Of a stretch of 64,000 nucleotides of DNA, positions 37,938 to 46,884 are shown piece by piece. The notes beneath the pieces are model-generated. The model was not told where the DNA came from. It was given only the letters and a program-made list of their open reading frames with translations, and made no database searches. The stretch is from the NCBI RefSeq assembly GCF_014489515.1, contig NZ_CP060782.1, positions 806,001 through 870,000 of the forward strand, read 5' to 3'. The stretch is from Sphingomonas sediminicola. GTDB taxonomy: Bacteria > Pseudomonadota > Alphaproteobacteria > Sphingomonadales > Sphingomonadaceae. Within the stretch, counting starts at the first letter, position 1, and each line of letters starts with the position of its first letter. The position numbers and the translations under genes were made by a program.

Positions 37938-37973
37938 GAAGGCGTCGAACGTCGAGTGGGGTTCGACGCCTTC
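37938..37973 (+). terminator. Hairpin terminator after the cupin gene
   Basis: GAAGGCGTCGAAC (37938-37950) and GTTCGACGCCTTC (37961-37973) form a perfect 13-bp stem with a 10-base loop, 13 bases past the stop; it is followed by TTG only. The remaining gap to 38149 shows nothing clear. Confidence 0.75.
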
Positions 37974-38149
37974 TTGCAAATGATCGCAAGTTTGACTGAC
38001 CAAAGCCGCTTGCCCGTTACACTCCGTGCCAACTTAACTTGTCGGAAAGTTGCTTTGCCTGCTCTCTGCTTTGGAAGGCGACCTGTCCCGTCGATCTCCG
38101 GACAGGACGCTTTCGTTGACGCTAATCGAGAGGCGGGTGCCTCTAGCCT

Positions 38150-38179
38150 AATGTCCGCCTTCCACCCAAGGCAGACATT
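38150..38179. repeat. Dispersed hairpin repeat, copy 13
   Basis: AATGTCCGCCTT (38150-38161), loop CCACCC, AAGGCAGACATT (38168-38179); 12-bp stem with one mismatch. It ends 15 bases past the stop of the DDAH gene. Confidence 0.85.
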
Positions 38180-38194
38180 AGCTGAGTCCCGCCG

Positions 38195-38971
38195 CTAGTG
38201 GGCGATCAGGCTCATGCAGGTGACGCCGGCTTCGGCCTTCTGAAGCTCGGAGACATCGACTTCGACGACGGAGAAGCCTCGTTCGCGCAGGCGCTGTGCG
38301 GTCCGCGGATTGCCCGACGGCAGGATCAGCCGCGCGCCTACGCGGAGACAGTTTGCCGCGGCGGGCTCCAGAGGATCGACCGCAATGGGCTCGACGCCGG
38401 CGAACTGCGCGGGGTCGACGCTGGCGGCATTATAGAGAAGCACCGGGCTCCCGGTTTGATCAGGGCCTGCGAGCGTTGCTCCGGTCTTCAGGTGCAGGCA
38501 GTCCTTCAGCCGGGCCTGGACGACTTCGAAACCGAGCGGGCGAACAATATCGGTTAGCGCGGCAATGCCCGCAGCGTCGGTGCGCTTTGAAAGCCCGACA
38601 TAGAGAGTCTGGTCGATCCTGAGGACATCGCCGCCGTCCACATGCCCATCGGCCACGCGATGCAGCTCGAAATGAGCGCCAAGACCCTCGGCGGTTGAGA
38701 TGGTTTCGGAAGCCCTCGATGCGGCGCCAGGCCGAAGAATGACCGCGTGGTCGTCGAGCAGGAGGGCCGTGTCCTCGACGAAGGCGCCATCGGGATGGTC
38801 CGGGAGTTCGGGGAGGCGGACGATCCCGTACCCAGCCTCCTCGAGTGCCCGCTCGTAGGCGGAATGCTGACGGTCGGCCCTCGTCGGGTCGATCGGCATT
38901 CGCTCCAAGTGAGTCAGCTCACAATCGGCAAGTCTCGGGCTCACGGCCCGGGTGTACGCGCGGGGCATCAA
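38195..38971 (-). CDS. Dimethylarginine dimethylaminohydrolase (DDAH)-like amidinotransferase-fold protein
   Basis: 258 residues from ATG 38971. The guanidino-group-modifying fold is read from TRAVSPRLADCELTHLERMP, GAFVEDTALLLDD (Asp/Glu), HVDGGDVLRIDQTLYVGLSK (catalytic His), LKDCLHLKTGATLAG and the nucleophile C252 in GVTCMSLIAH at the C-terminus. These proteins hydrolyse methylated arginines to citrulline plus methylamines, or act on free arginine. The gene stands alone between the cupin and the SDR. Length fits DDAH (about 255). Confidence 0.87.
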   Translation of the reverse strand: MMPRAYTRAVSPRLADCELTHLERMPIDPTRADRQHSAYERALEEAGYGIVRLPELPDHPDGAFVEDTALLLDDHAVILRPGAASRASETISTAEGLGAHFELHRVADGHVDGGDVLRIDQTLYVGLSKRTDAAGIAALTDIVRPLGFEVVQARLKDCLHLKTGATLAGPDQTGSPVLLYNAASVDPAQFAGVEPIAVDPLEPAAANCLRVGARLILPSGNPRTAQRLRERGFSVVEVDVSELQKAEAGVTCMSLIAH

Positions 38972-38995
38972 GTAGAGCGGATACGAGGCCCAATG

Positions 38996-39784
38996 TCAGC
39001 CCGCAACATAGCCTCCGTCCGCCAGGTAGAGGCCGCCGCTGCAATAGGTTGCGGCATCGCTCGCCAGGAACGCGATGAGATGCGCGATCTCCTCGTTGGT
39101 GCCGTATCGGCCCATGGGGATCTTCTCCTCGACGAAGGAGCGGAATCCTTTCTCGTCGCCGGGCGAAAGCTGATCCGCGAGCGAGTGGGTCATTCGATTG
39201 TCGATGGGGCCGGGAGCGACAGCATTCACCCTGACGTTAGAGGAGCCTAACTCCAGCGCCGCGGTCTTCACGAGCCCGCGACGGCGTGCTTGCTCGCGAT
39301 GTAGGGGCCATCGCAGGAAAGCCGATGACGCCCGCGATCGAAGATAGGGCGATGATCGATCCTTTCCCGGCCGCCTTCATGGCTGGGGCGGCATATTTCA
39401 TCGCTAGCCAGACCCGATTACGTTGACCCTGAGGACCTCCTCGAAATCCTCGACACTGAGCGCCTCGATCGGCTTAAGGACGCCTTCCGTCCCGGCGTTC
39501 GCGACCAGAATGTCGAGTGAGCCGAACTGCTGCAGGGTCGCGTTCACAGCGGCCGCGATCGCGGCTTCGTCGGTAGAATCCGCGATTGCCGTGGAGCAAT
39601 TCGCACCTTCGCCGAGCCTTGCGCACGTCTCGGCCAGCTTGTCGCCGTTGCGGCCGACGAGCATGACCTTCGCGCCAAGGTCGAGGAAGAGTTTGGCGGT
39701 CGCTTCACCAATCCCGCCCGTCGCGCCAGTGATGACCGCGCACTTACCGTCCAGGCGCTGCAAGTTCTTACGGTCGCTTGGCAT
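38996..39784 (-). CDS. Short-chain dehydrogenase/reductase (frameshifted three times)
   Basis: Starts at ATG 39784. Breaks at CCC 39413-39415, GGGG 39304-39307 and CCC 39275-39277 are each cured by one added base, giving about 263 residues. The Rossmann motif is VITGATGGIGEATAKLFLDL, with LVANAGTEGVLKP, the catalytic Ser in SIIALSSIAGVIGF, and YIASKHAV as the YxxxK pair. The C-terminus ends SGGLYLADGGYVAG as in classical SDRs. NAD(P)-dependent; the substrate is unknown. Confidence 0.85.
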
Positions 39785-39855
39785 GAGCGTAGCTCCTTGA
39801 TGTGGACCCTACGCAACTGGGCGACGCGGATTAGCACAGTTAAACGCGCATAAGA

Positions 39856-39887
39856 AAAGGGCGGCCCGGAAAGTCCGGACCGCCCTT
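39856..39887 (-). terminator. Intrinsic terminator of rplM-rpsI
   Basis: On the minus strand a GC-rich stem (AAGGGCGGTCCGG with CCGGGCCGCCCTT, loop ACTTT) is followed by TTTCTTA. It lies 22 bases past the rpsI stop. Confidence 0.85.
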
Positions 39888-39909
39888 CGCTTGACTGCTG
39901 CCGTAGCGA

Positions 39910-40461
39910 CTAGCGCTTCGAGAACTGGAAGCTGCGGCGTGCCTTGGCCCGGCCGTACTTCTTGCGCTCGACGACGCGCGGATCGCGGGTCAGGAAGCCT
40001 GCCTGCTTGACCGTCGTGCGGAGCGCCGGTTCGAAGCGGCTGAGCGCCTGGGCGATGCCGTGCTTCACAGCGCCGGCCTGGCCCGAGAGGCCACCACCCT
40101 TGACGGTGATGACGACGTCGTACTGGCCCTTGCGGTCCGTAATGTCGAACGGCTGGTTGATGACCAGGCGAAGCGTCGGGCGCGCGAAGTAGACTTCCTG
40201 GTCGCGGCCGTTGACCTCGATCTTGCCCGAGCCCGGCTTCAGCCAGACACGCGCAACGGCGTCCTTGCGGCGGCCGGTCGCATAGGCGCGGCCAAACTTG
40301 TCGAGTTGCTGCTCGCGAAGCGGCGTCTCGGCCTGCACCGGAGGTGGCGGCGGAGCAGCGGCTTCAGCCGGAGCTTCTGCAGACGGAGCCGGCGCGGGCT
40401 GGGCAGCCTGCTGGCCGGTCAACTCGGCGAGATCGGAAAGGGACTGGCGATTGTCGGACAT
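39910..40461 (-). CDS. rpsI: 30S ribosomal protein S9
   Basis: 183 residues from ATG 40461, about 50 more than E. coli S9. The extra part is N-terminal (residues 1-50), rich in Pro and Ala ([20 protein letters not shown]), as in many Sphingomonadales. The S9 core starts at [20 protein letters not shown] and ends with [17 protein letters not shown], the basic tail that reaches the P-site tRNA. The start overlaps the rplM stop by one base. Confidence 0.97.
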   Translation of the reverse strand: MSDNRQSLSDLAELTGQQAAQPAPAPSAEAPAEAAAPPPPPVQAETPLREQQLDKFGRAYATGRRKDAVARVWLKPGSGKIEVNGRDQEVYFARPTLRLVINQPFDITDRKGQYDVVITVKGGGLSGQAGAVKHGIAQALSRFEPALRTTVKQAGFLTRDPRVVERKKYGRAKARRSFQFSKR

Positions 40462-40940
40462 TATGCGCCCACCTTGTTCTTGCGGTTCATCGACGCGACG
40501 TCGAGGACCTGCGGGTCCTGGCCGCCGTGCGGATGCTCGGTGCCGTTGTAGAGATGCAAAGCGCGCATCTGGTCGCGGCCAAGCGGGCCGCGCGGGATCA
40601 TGCGCTCAACCGCCTTCTCGAGCACGCGCTCGGGGAAACGGCCCTCGAGGACCTTGCCCGCGGTGATGCCTTTGATGCCGCCGGCATAACCGGTGTGCTT
40701 GTAATAGATCTTCTGGCTGAGCTTGCGGCCGGTAAAACGAACCTTGTCCGCGTTGATGACGACGACATGGTCGCCGCAATCGACGTGCGGGGTGTAGCTC
40801 GGCTTGTGCTTGCCGCGCAGGATATTGGCGATAATCGTCGCGACGCGGCCGACAACCAGCCCGTCCGCATCGATCAGGTGCCACTTCTTCTCGACCTCGG
40901 CCGGCTTGGCCGACTTGGTCGTCTTCATCAGCGCCTTCAT
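40461..40940 (-). CDS. rplM: 50S ribosomal protein L13
   Basis: 159 residues from ATG 40940. An ATG at 40928 also fits the usual [20 protein letters not shown] start. Core motifs: [60 protein letters not shown] and [16 protein letters not shown]. It binds 23S rRNA early in assembly. It is the first gene of rplM-rpsI. The 254-base region 40941-41194 shows no other gene. Confidence 0.97.
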   Translation of the reverse strand: MKALMKTTKSAKPAEVEKKWHLIDADGLVVGRVATIIANILRGKHKPSYTPHVDCGDHVVVINADKVRFTGRKLSQKIYYKHTGYAGGIKGITAGKVLEGRFPERVLEKAVERMIPRGPLGRDQMRALHLYNGTEHPHGGQDPQVLDVASMNRKNKVGA

Positions 40941-41194
40941 GGCGTTTGCCTCTTTTCAAAAACGGGAAAGCGGCACCCAAATGGCGCCGCCGTCGGAGCG
41001 GCCAATGGCAGCAGAGGCCAAATTCGTCAAGCAAATCCGCCTGTTTGGCGACGGGTAAAATAATACCGGATCGTTATAGTCAACCTGCTCCGGAACGGAG
41101 GAATGCTTAAGCATGCGAAGTTGGCTGCGGGCTTAATTCTCCGGCGCGTGTTGCCGCGCCAAGGGGGGAACGGCGCGCGGCGGAAGCAGTGTCG

Positions 41195-41674
41195 ATGAAG
41201 CCTCGCGAAGAGCGGCAGAAGGTGATGGTCAAAGCCAGGATGCGTAGCGACGCCTCCTGGAACGACGTCTGCATCGTCAACCTGTCCCTGCACGGTCTAG
41301 GGATCCAGACTTCGGAGCCGCCGTCCCGCGGGACTTATGTCGAGATTTGCCGAGGAACCCAGTCGATCGTTGCGAGGGTCGTCTGGGCAAAGGGCCATCG
41401 CGCCGGACTCCGCTCACAGGATGCGATTTTCATAAGGGCATTGGTAAACGACAATTCCGCGCCGGCGCCGCGCGTTGGTGCGGGCCAGCCGGTCGAGCGC
41501 CGGCGTGCGCCGCGGGCTGCTCAGCAGAAACACGACCATAGCCGCATGGCAGGCCGGGCGATGGAGTTTGCCTGCCTGGCGCTTATCGCAGGCGCGCTGG
41601 CGATGACGGCTTTCGGCGCGGTCGAGCAGGCACTCGCCGCGCCGATGTTGCAGATCAGCTCCGCGCTCGGATAG
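41195..41674 (+). CDS. PilZ-domain protein with C-terminal membrane helix
   Basis: About 159 residues from ATG 41195 (GTG 41189 is also in frame). The PilZ barrel covers residues about 3-85: KPREERQKVMVKARMRSDAS, then VNLSLHGLGIQT, the position of the DxSxxG c-di-GMP motif, here NLSLHG (Asp replaced by Asn). The N-terminal RxxxR arginines are partly kept (REERQ). The c-di-GMP site is therefore non-canonical. A single membrane helix (FACLALIAGALAMTAFGAVE) sits near the C-terminus. It is possibly a degenerate c-di-GMP receptor or protein-interaction module. Confidence 0.75.
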   Translation: MKPREERQKVMVKARMRSDASWNDVCIVNLSLHGLGIQTSEPPSRGTYVEICRGTQSIVARVVWAKGHRAGLRSQDAIFIRALVNDNSAPAPRVGAGQPVERRRAPRAAQQKHDHSRMAGRAMEFACLALIAGALAMTAFGAVEQALAAPMLQISSALG

Positions 41675-41677
41675 GGG

Positions 41678-41877
41678 CTAGCGCTGGTCGCCGGCCCTGA
41701 TGAGCGGGACGATTTGCGCGATCGCGGAGACGCCCACTAGTACGTAGACGATCCGGCTGAGCACCGACATCTCGCCAAAGATGGTCGCAACGAGGTCGAA
41801 GCCGAACAGGCCGACCAGGCCCAGTTGAGGCCGCCGATAATCAGCAAGAGCAGGGTGATGGTGTTGATGGCGCGCAT
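41678..41877 (-). CDS. DUF378 small membrane protein (frameshifted)
   Basis: Starts at ATG 41877 (MRAINTITLLLLIIGGLNWG). One C is missing from CCC 41820-41822; restored it reads LNWGLVGLFGFDLVATIFGE and RIVYVLVGVSAIAQI, a 66-residue protein with two membrane helices, as in DUF378. Function unknown. Its stop lies 3 bases from the end of the PilZ gene. Confidence 0.7.
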
Positions 41878-42005
41878 GGGGAATCCTTTTCGAAGTCGGG
41901 CGCCCGGCGCTCAGGAGGGACCAAATGCGCCGGACGCCCTTTTACTGGTCGGAAGTAGGCTGGCGGCGGGGCTGAAGCGATACGGACTTTCAGCCGTACG
42001 AGCAG

Positions 42006-42611
42006 CTAGAGTCCGGCTTCCACGGCGATGCGGATAGCTTCCGCTGACGTTGCCACGCCGAGGCGTTCGAGCAGGAGAGCACGGTGCATCTTCACCGTCT
42101 TCTCGCTGATCTTCATTTCCCAGGCGATCTGCTTGTTGAGCAGGCCGCGAGCCATGGATTCGAGCACTTCCTTCTGGCGCGGCGGGAGATCGGCAACCAG
42201 CGCCGCGGCCCTTCCGCGGCGCCCTGACAACCGATCCGCCGAGGGTTCTCCCAGGTCAACTTGCGAGCCGAGAAACCAGGCAAGGCCGCCTTCCGCGTCG
42301 AACAAGGGCGTGATCATCACGCCATTGCGAAACGGCGTGCCGTCCTTCTTGTAATTCAGGATGTCGACAAGGAGCGGCCGTCGATCGCGAAGCGCAGCGC
42401 GGATTTCTCCGGTCACCCATGGCTCGGTGCTTTCGCCGGCGAGGAACCGGCAGTTGCGCCCAACGATGTCGGATTCTGCATAACCGGTGAGATTGCAGAA
42501 GGCCGCGTTGGCGACTTCGATGGGATTGTCCGGGAGGCGCGGGTTGCTGACGACCATCGCCAGCGGCGATGCGCCGACCGTCTCGATCAACTGTCGATGG
42601 CCCTCGGCCAA
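42006..42611 (-). CDS. EL222-like LOV-HTH light-responsive regulator 3 (intact)
   Basis: 201 residues, starting at TTG 42611 with GAGGAG 6 bases ahead. The only intact copy of the three. The LOV domain has photoactive C54 in GRNCRFLAGESTEPWV, then LLVDILNYKKDGTPFRNGVM and FLGSQVDLG. The HTH reads LPPRQKEVLESMARGLLNKQ and SEKTVKMHRALLLERLGVAT, ending AEAIRIAVEAGL. From memory, this is close to Erythrobacter EL222 (GRNCRFLAG, ILNYKKDGTPFRNAV), whose flavin-cysteine adduct forms in blue light and releases the HTH. Target genes are unknown; no operator is seen nearby. Confidence 0.9.
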   Translation of the reverse strand: MAEGHRQLIETVGASPLAMVVSNPRLPDNPIEVANAAFCNLTGYAESDIVGRNCRFLAGESTEPWVTGEIRAALRDRRPLLVDILNYKKDGTPFRNGVMITPLFDAEGGLAWFLGSQVDLGEPSADRLSGRRGRAAALVADLPPRQKEVLESMARGLLNKQIAWEMKISEKTVKMHRALLLERLGVATSAEAIRIAVEAGL

Positions 42612-42677
42612 AATGGCTCCTCGTTGTTGCGCGCCTCAATAGGAGTGTAGCGTTGCTGTTCAAAGGTGGAAGTCGTC

Positions 42678-43577
42678 ATGGAGAACGCATTGGCGGGATT
42701 ACCGTTCGCCGGAGTCGAGCTTGGAGGGACGAAATGCGTCTGCACGCTCGCAAACTCACCTAACGACATCCTTCGACAGGAAACCGTGCCGACCACCACG
42801 CCGGGCGAGACGCTTGGAGCGATCGAGGTTTTGCTGCGCGAATGGTCCGGGGGTGGCATCGCGGCACTCGGCGTCAACAGTTTCGGCCCGGTCGACTTGC
42901 GCATGGAATCCGCGACCTTCGGCTACATTACCAAGACGACGAAGCCGGCATGGTCAAACACGGACGTCGCGAAGCGGCTCGCTCGCGCGGCTGGGACGAG
43001 CGTCGCTTTCGATACGGACGTGAACGGCGCGGCTCTTGCTGAGATGAAATGGGGCGCGGGCAGGGGCTTTCACGACTTCGCCTACATCACAGTGGGAACG
43101 GGTATCGGCGTCGGGCTGATCGTCAACGGGCTTCCACCGCGCGGGTTCGGCCATAGCGAGCTCGGGCATGTACGGCCGGTGAGGCTGCCGGGCGACGATT
43201 GGCCGGGCGCGTGCAGCTTCCATGGCGCGTGCGTCGAGGGCCTGGCCTCCGGAACGGCACTGAAGGCGAGGCTCCAGTCGCGGCATATCGGCGAGATCGC
43301 CGAGGACGATCCGGTATGGGAAAGTGTGGTGAGCGCCCTTGCTCAGCTCTGTCACACGCTCGTCTGCGCCGCTTGCCCGGAGCGGATTGCGATCGGCGGA
43401 GGCGTGTTGGAGCGCCAGCCGCATCTGCTTCCGCGAGTCCAGAAGGCGCTCGTCGATAGCCTCGGCGACTATGTCGACCTGCCTCGCGCCGATTACGTGG
43501 TCGCTCCCGGACTCGGCGCGCAAGCCGGACCGATGGGATCGATCGCGCTTGCAATGGACGCCGCAGCCGCTCGCTGA
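42678..43577 (+). CDS. ROK family sugar kinase (fructokinase-like)
   Basis: About 299 residues from ATG 42678 (GTG 42666 possible). ROK-fold motifs: FAGVELGGTKCVCTLANSPN (ATP), LGVNSFGPVDLR, NGAALAEMKWGAGRG, ITVGTGIGVGLIVNG, and the Zn-binding segment GHSELGHVRPVR and SFHGACVEGLASGTALKAR. These are features of the fructokinase branch. The product would be fructose 6-phosphate from fructose. The sugar MFS transporter follows 77 bases later in the same direction. Confidence 0.9.
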   Translation: MENALAGLPFAGVELGGTKCVCTLANSPNDILRQETVPTTTPGETLGAIEVLLREWSGGGIAALGVNSFGPVDLRMESATFGYITKTTKPAWSNTDVAKRLARAAGTSVAFDTDVNGAALAEMKWGAGRGFHDFAYITVGTGIGVGLIVNGLPPRGFGHSELGHVRPVRLPGDDWPGACSFHGACVEGLASGTALKARLQSRHIGEIAEDDPVWESVVSALAQLCHTLVCAACPERIAIGGGVLERQPHLLPRVQKALVDSLGDYVDLPRADYVVAPGLGAQAGPMGSIALAMDAAAAR

Positions 43578-43654
43578 AATCCGAGACTTCCGGGCTTGTG
43601 ACACCGGTCCTTAGCTGCCACCAAGGCGCCGCCATCAGTTAGGGAGAGCGACGA

Positions 43655-44953
43655 GTGGCGCAGACCGATAGCCGTTCGGCAACAGTGACTAGCGCCTATG
43701 CGATCGTCACATGCCTGTTTTTCGCATGGGGATTCATCACCTCGCTGGTCGACCCTTTGGTCGCTGCGGTGAAGGGCATCTTCCAGCTCAGTGACGTCGA
43801 GGCCCAACTCAGCGCGTCGGCATTCTTTATCGCCTACGGCGTGATGAGCCTCCCGGCCGCGGTCCTGCTCTCGAGAAGGAAGGCCGTCGGCACCGTCCTG
43901 ATCGCTTTGGCGCTGATGGTCGCTGGATGCATGATCATGCTCGCCGCTGCGAACATCGCCGTCTACGAGCTTGTGCTGCTTGGGCTCTTCGTCCTCGCTA
44001 GCGGTATCACGATCCTGCAGGTCGCCGCGAACCCGCTGGCCGCCGCGCTTGGGCCGCCAGATCGCAGCCACTTCCGGCTGACGTTCAGCCAGACCTTCAA
44101 CAGCCTCGGCACCTTCATCGGCCCGTACCTCGGTGCGGTACTGTTCCTGAAGGGCGTCGAGGTGAAGCATGGCGCGGTCCTCACCGACGAGGTGCGCGCA
44201 CAGTCGCTGGCCGGAATCGACCGAGCCTTCTTCTGGATTGCAGGCCTGATCATCTTGGTCGGCGTAATAATCTGGATGGGCCGCAAGGTGATCAGCGCTT
44301 CCGCTCCCGCGGCACCCCAGGAGACCGCACGCCGAGGCGTCGCTGCCACCTTCCGCGACGCGACTTCGTCGAACTGGGCATTATTCGGTGGGCTCGCCAT
44401 CTTCCTCTACGTCGGAGCTGAGGTGGCGATCGGGACCCAGATGTCCTTCTTCCTCAACAGCGATCGCGTCTGGGGTATCCCGCTCGAGAATGCCGCCAAA
44501 TATGTCAGCCTCTATTGGGGCGGTGCGATGGTCGGCCGGCTTGTCGGGTCAGGACTGTTGACGAAGGTTCCGGCGCCGAGACTGCTCGCGGTCTTTACCG
44601 GGATGGCTTGCGCCATGTGCGTCTACGTCTTCGCGGTAGGCGGCGTTAGCGCCGGCTATGTCGCACTGGCGATCGGCCTGTTCAATTCGATCATGTTCCC
44701 GGTGATCTTCACGATCACGCTGGAACGGTCGACTGCGTCGGAAGAAGCGACGTCCGGGTTCCTTTGCTTCTCGATCATCGGCGGCGCGGCAATTCCGCCG
44801 CTCGTAGGTCTCGTCTCGCAGAACACGGACTATGTCACGGCGCTGATCGTTCCGGCGATCTGCTACGGCATCCTGCTGTTCTTCGCGCTTTCGGCGGGTC
44901 GGGCCCGCATTGCCCATCCGACCGGGGTCGAGACCCCGATCGAGCCGCTCTAG
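43655..44953 (+). CDS. Sugar MFS transporter, FucP/GluP-type
   Basis: 432 residues from GTG 43655, with about 12 membrane helices. The FucP-like opening is VTCLFFAWGFITSLVDPLVA, with SASAFFIAYGVMSLPAAVLL, LQVAANPLAAALGPPDRSHF, FNSLGTFIGPYLGAVL and GLFNSIMFPVIFTITLERST. It is a proton-coupled sugar importer of the FHS family (fucose, glucose/galactose). The kinase gene beside it suggests fructose or mannose as substrate. Its 3' end overlaps the cutA end by 4 bases. Confidence 0.92.
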   Translation: MAQTDSRSATVTSAYAIVTCLFFAWGFITSLVDPLVAAVKGIFQLSDVEAQLSASAFFIAYGVMSLPAAVLLSRRKAVGTVLIALALMVAGCMIMLAAANIAVYELVLLGLFVLASGITILQVAANPLAAALGPPDRSHFRLTFSQTFNSLGTFIGPYLGAVLFLKGVEVKHGAVLTDEVRAQSLAGIDRAFFWIAGLIILVGVIIWMGRKVISASAPAAPQETARRGVAATFRDATSSNWALFGGLAIFLYVGAEVAIGTQMSFFLNSDRVWGIPLENAAKYVSLYWGGAMVGRLVGSGLLTKVPAPRLLAVFTGMACAMCVYVFAVGGVSAGYVALAIGLFNSIMFPVIFTITLERSTASEEATSGFLCFSIIGGAAIPPLVGLVSQNTDYVTALIVPAICYGILLFFALSAGRARIAHPTGVETPIEPL

Positions 44954-45279
44954 GCGTTGCCGACCAAGCCGATGCTCTGCTCGACCCATTCGGCATAGCT
45001 GAGCAGAAGCTTGTCGATTGGCCAGACGGCGATGCACGGCACCTCGTAACTGTGAAGGCCGGCGATGCGCGAAATCAGCGCGTCGGCGGCCTCTACGGTC
45101 GTCTTGAGGATCGCCGGCGTCTCTTCCGTAGTCTCAACAGCGCCTTGCCAACGGTAGATCGAACGGCAGGGTCCAAGGATATTGATGCAGGCCGCCAGAC
45201 GCTCCTCGACGACGGTCCGGCCAATGCGCTCGGCCTCCTCTACACTGGCGAAGACACAGTAGACCGAGACGACGCTCAT
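44950..45279 (-). CDS. cutA: Divalent-cation tolerance protein CutA
   Basis: 109 residues from ATG 45279. The trimeric CutA1 fold is recognisable from VYCVFASVEEAERIGRTVVE, LAACINILGPCRSIYRWQG, and the later LHSYEVPCIAVWPID. It belongs to a conserved but loosely understood family linked to copper/divalent-metal tolerance. Its start overlaps the ctaA stop by 4 bases. Confidence 0.93.
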   Translation of the reverse strand: MSVVSVYCVFASVEEAERIGRTVVEERLAACINILGPCRSIYRWQGAVETTEETPAILKTTVEAADALISRIAGLHSYEVPCIAVWPIDKLLLSYAEWVEQSIGLVGNA

Positions 45280-46337
45280 TTCTCGCGGCGTCCCAGCACA
45301 TGCGCGCCCCAGACCGTCGAGGCGAGCACGAGCGCGCCGACGGCCTGGTGAAGGGCCGCGAGCCAGATCGCAACGCCGGTGAGCACCGTCAGGATACCCA
45401 GCAGGATCTGCGTCCCGAAGGCGGAATGGATGGCGATCGACGCGGACCGCCCGCCCTCACGTGGCTTGATCCGTCGCGCGAAGATCACGAGCGCCGCGAC
45501 GACGACCCAGGCCCACCAGCGGTGGATGAAGTGAATGAAGAATGGGTCATGCGTGAGCGCGAAGAACGCGCCGTTCGACCAATCCACACCTTCCGGGAAG
45601 ATGCGCCCCTGCATCAACGGCCAGTCGCTGGCGACCTGCCCCGCATTGAGGCCGGCGACCCAGGCCCCGAACAGGAGCTGGATGAAGAGGACAGCGATCG
45701 TTGCGAATGCAGCGCCGGTGAAGTGGGCAGGGCGGTCTTCTCCCGTGCGCGCAAGAAGTCGCAAATCGAGGGCTACCCAGATCAGGGCGCTCATGATCGC
45801 GAAGGCTAGGAGAAGGTGCGCCGAGAGCCGGAAGTGGCTGACGTCGGTGCGATCCACGAGCCCGGACATGACCATGTACCAGCCCAATACGCCTTGCATC
45901 CCGCCGAGCACGAAAAGGCCGCCCAGCTTCCACCCATAGCCTCGCGGGATGGCCCGCCTCGCCGCGAACCAGATCAGGGGAACAGCGAAGGCCACGCCAA
46001 TGAGGCGGCCGATCAACCGGTGGAACCACTCCCAGAAGAAAATGAACTTGAATTGGGCAAGCGTCATTCCGGCTGGCCCGTTGATCTCCAAATATTCCGG
46101 CGTCTGCTTGTAAAGGTCGAAAGCGTGCTGCCAGTCGGAGTGGCTCAGCGGCGGAATCGCGCCGGAGACGGGCTTCCACTCGGTAATCGAGAGGCCGCTC
46201 TCGGTGAGGCGGGTAATCCCGCCCACGACGACCATCAGGAAGACCAGGGCGGCAACGGCCAGGAGCCAGTTGGAGATCGCTAGCGGCCGCTTCGTCGGCA
46301 GAGCCTGCTCGCGGGATGCGGTGAGGGTCGAGTCCAT
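45276..46337 (-). CDS. ctaA: Haem A synthase CtaA (COX15 family)
   Basis: 353 residues from ATG 46337, eight membrane helices. Haem-ligand histidines fall in FFWEWFHRLIGRLIGVAFAV, VSHFRLSAHLLLAFA, FFIHFIHRWWAWVVVAALVI and LAALHQAVGALVLAS. The N-terminal VVVGGITRLTESGLSITEWK is the family signature. It oxidises haem O to haem A for aa3 oxidases. Overlap with cutA suggests one message. Confidence 0.95.
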   Translation of the reverse strand: MDSTLTASREQALPTKRPLAISNWLLAVAALVFLMVVVGGITRLTESGLSITEWKPVSGAIPPLSHSDWQHAFDLYKQTPEYLEINGPAGMTLAQFKFIFFWEWFHRLIGRLIGVAFAVPLIWFAARRAIPRGYGWKLGGLFVLGGMQGVLGWYMVMSGLVDRTDVSHFRLSAHLLLAFAIMSALIWVALDLRLLARTGEDRPAHFTGAAFATIAVLFIQLLFGAWVAGLNAGQVASDWPLMQGRIFPEGVDWSNGAFFALTHDPFFIHFIHRWWAWVVVAALVIFARRIKPREGGRSASIAIHSAFGTQILLGILTVLTGVAIWLAALHQAVGALVLASTVWGAHVLGRREK

Positions 46338-46418
46338 TTGCGGGGGCGTATCGGGCGGCCGGAGAGCTTTGCCAAGTGCTTCGGTTGCGCCGATCCACCC
46401 CGTCGAGATTCTCTCTAT

Positions 46419-46439
46419 GTAATGTTGTAACCTGACGAA
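46419..46439. promoter_or_regulatory. Putative Zur box
   Basis: TGTAATGTTGTAACCTGAC resembles the alphaproteobacterial Zur operator (GnTATGTTATAACATAnC). It lies 25 bases before the MerC-like gene, two genes ahead of which is the zur-like gene itself. Confidence 0.5.
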
Positions 46440-46461
46440 TGGCGCGTTATATTCTCGCCCG

Positions 46462-46827
46462 ATGGCAATGGCAGTTCAGACACGCGGATTGGACCGGATG
46501 GCCATTGGCCTATCCGGCCTTTGCCTCGTCCATTGCCTTGCCACCGCTATCCTGCTCGGGATGCTTTCGGCAGCCGGCGGGTTCCTCGGATCGCCGCTGA
46601 TACACGAGACGGGCCTCGGCCTGGCGATGATTGTCGGTGCTTTTGCGCTTGGACGAGGAATCATCGAGCACGGCTTCATGATGCCGAGTGCGGTCGGAAG
46701 CCTGGGTCTTGGCGTGATGGGCGGTGCGCTGACCCTGCCGCACAATGGATCGGAAGCGCTGACCACGGTGATCGGCGTCGGCATTCTTGCGCTCGGGCAT
46801 CAGCTCAACAGCATCGCTGCGGACTAG
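46462..46827 (+). CDS. MerC-domain membrane protein
   Basis: 121 residues from ATG 46462. Four hydrophobic segments with the MerC cysteine/histidine motif GLSGLCLVHCLATAILLGML. It is preceded by a putative Zur box and followed 57 bases later by a Fur-family regulator. MerC was first seen as a mercury transporter; Zur-linked copies likely handle zinc. The zinc role is inferred from this context. Confidence 0.82.
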   Translation: MAMAVQTRGLDRMAIGLSGLCLVHCLATAILLGMLSAAGGFLGSPLIHETGLGLAMIVGAFALGRGIIEHGFMMPSAVGSLGLGVMGGALTLPHNGSEALTTVIGVGILALGHQLNSIAAD

Positions 46828-46884
46828 GCGATTAGGAGCGGGCCGCCTTGCGGCCTCACCAACCGAGGACTATTTCCCCTACCT

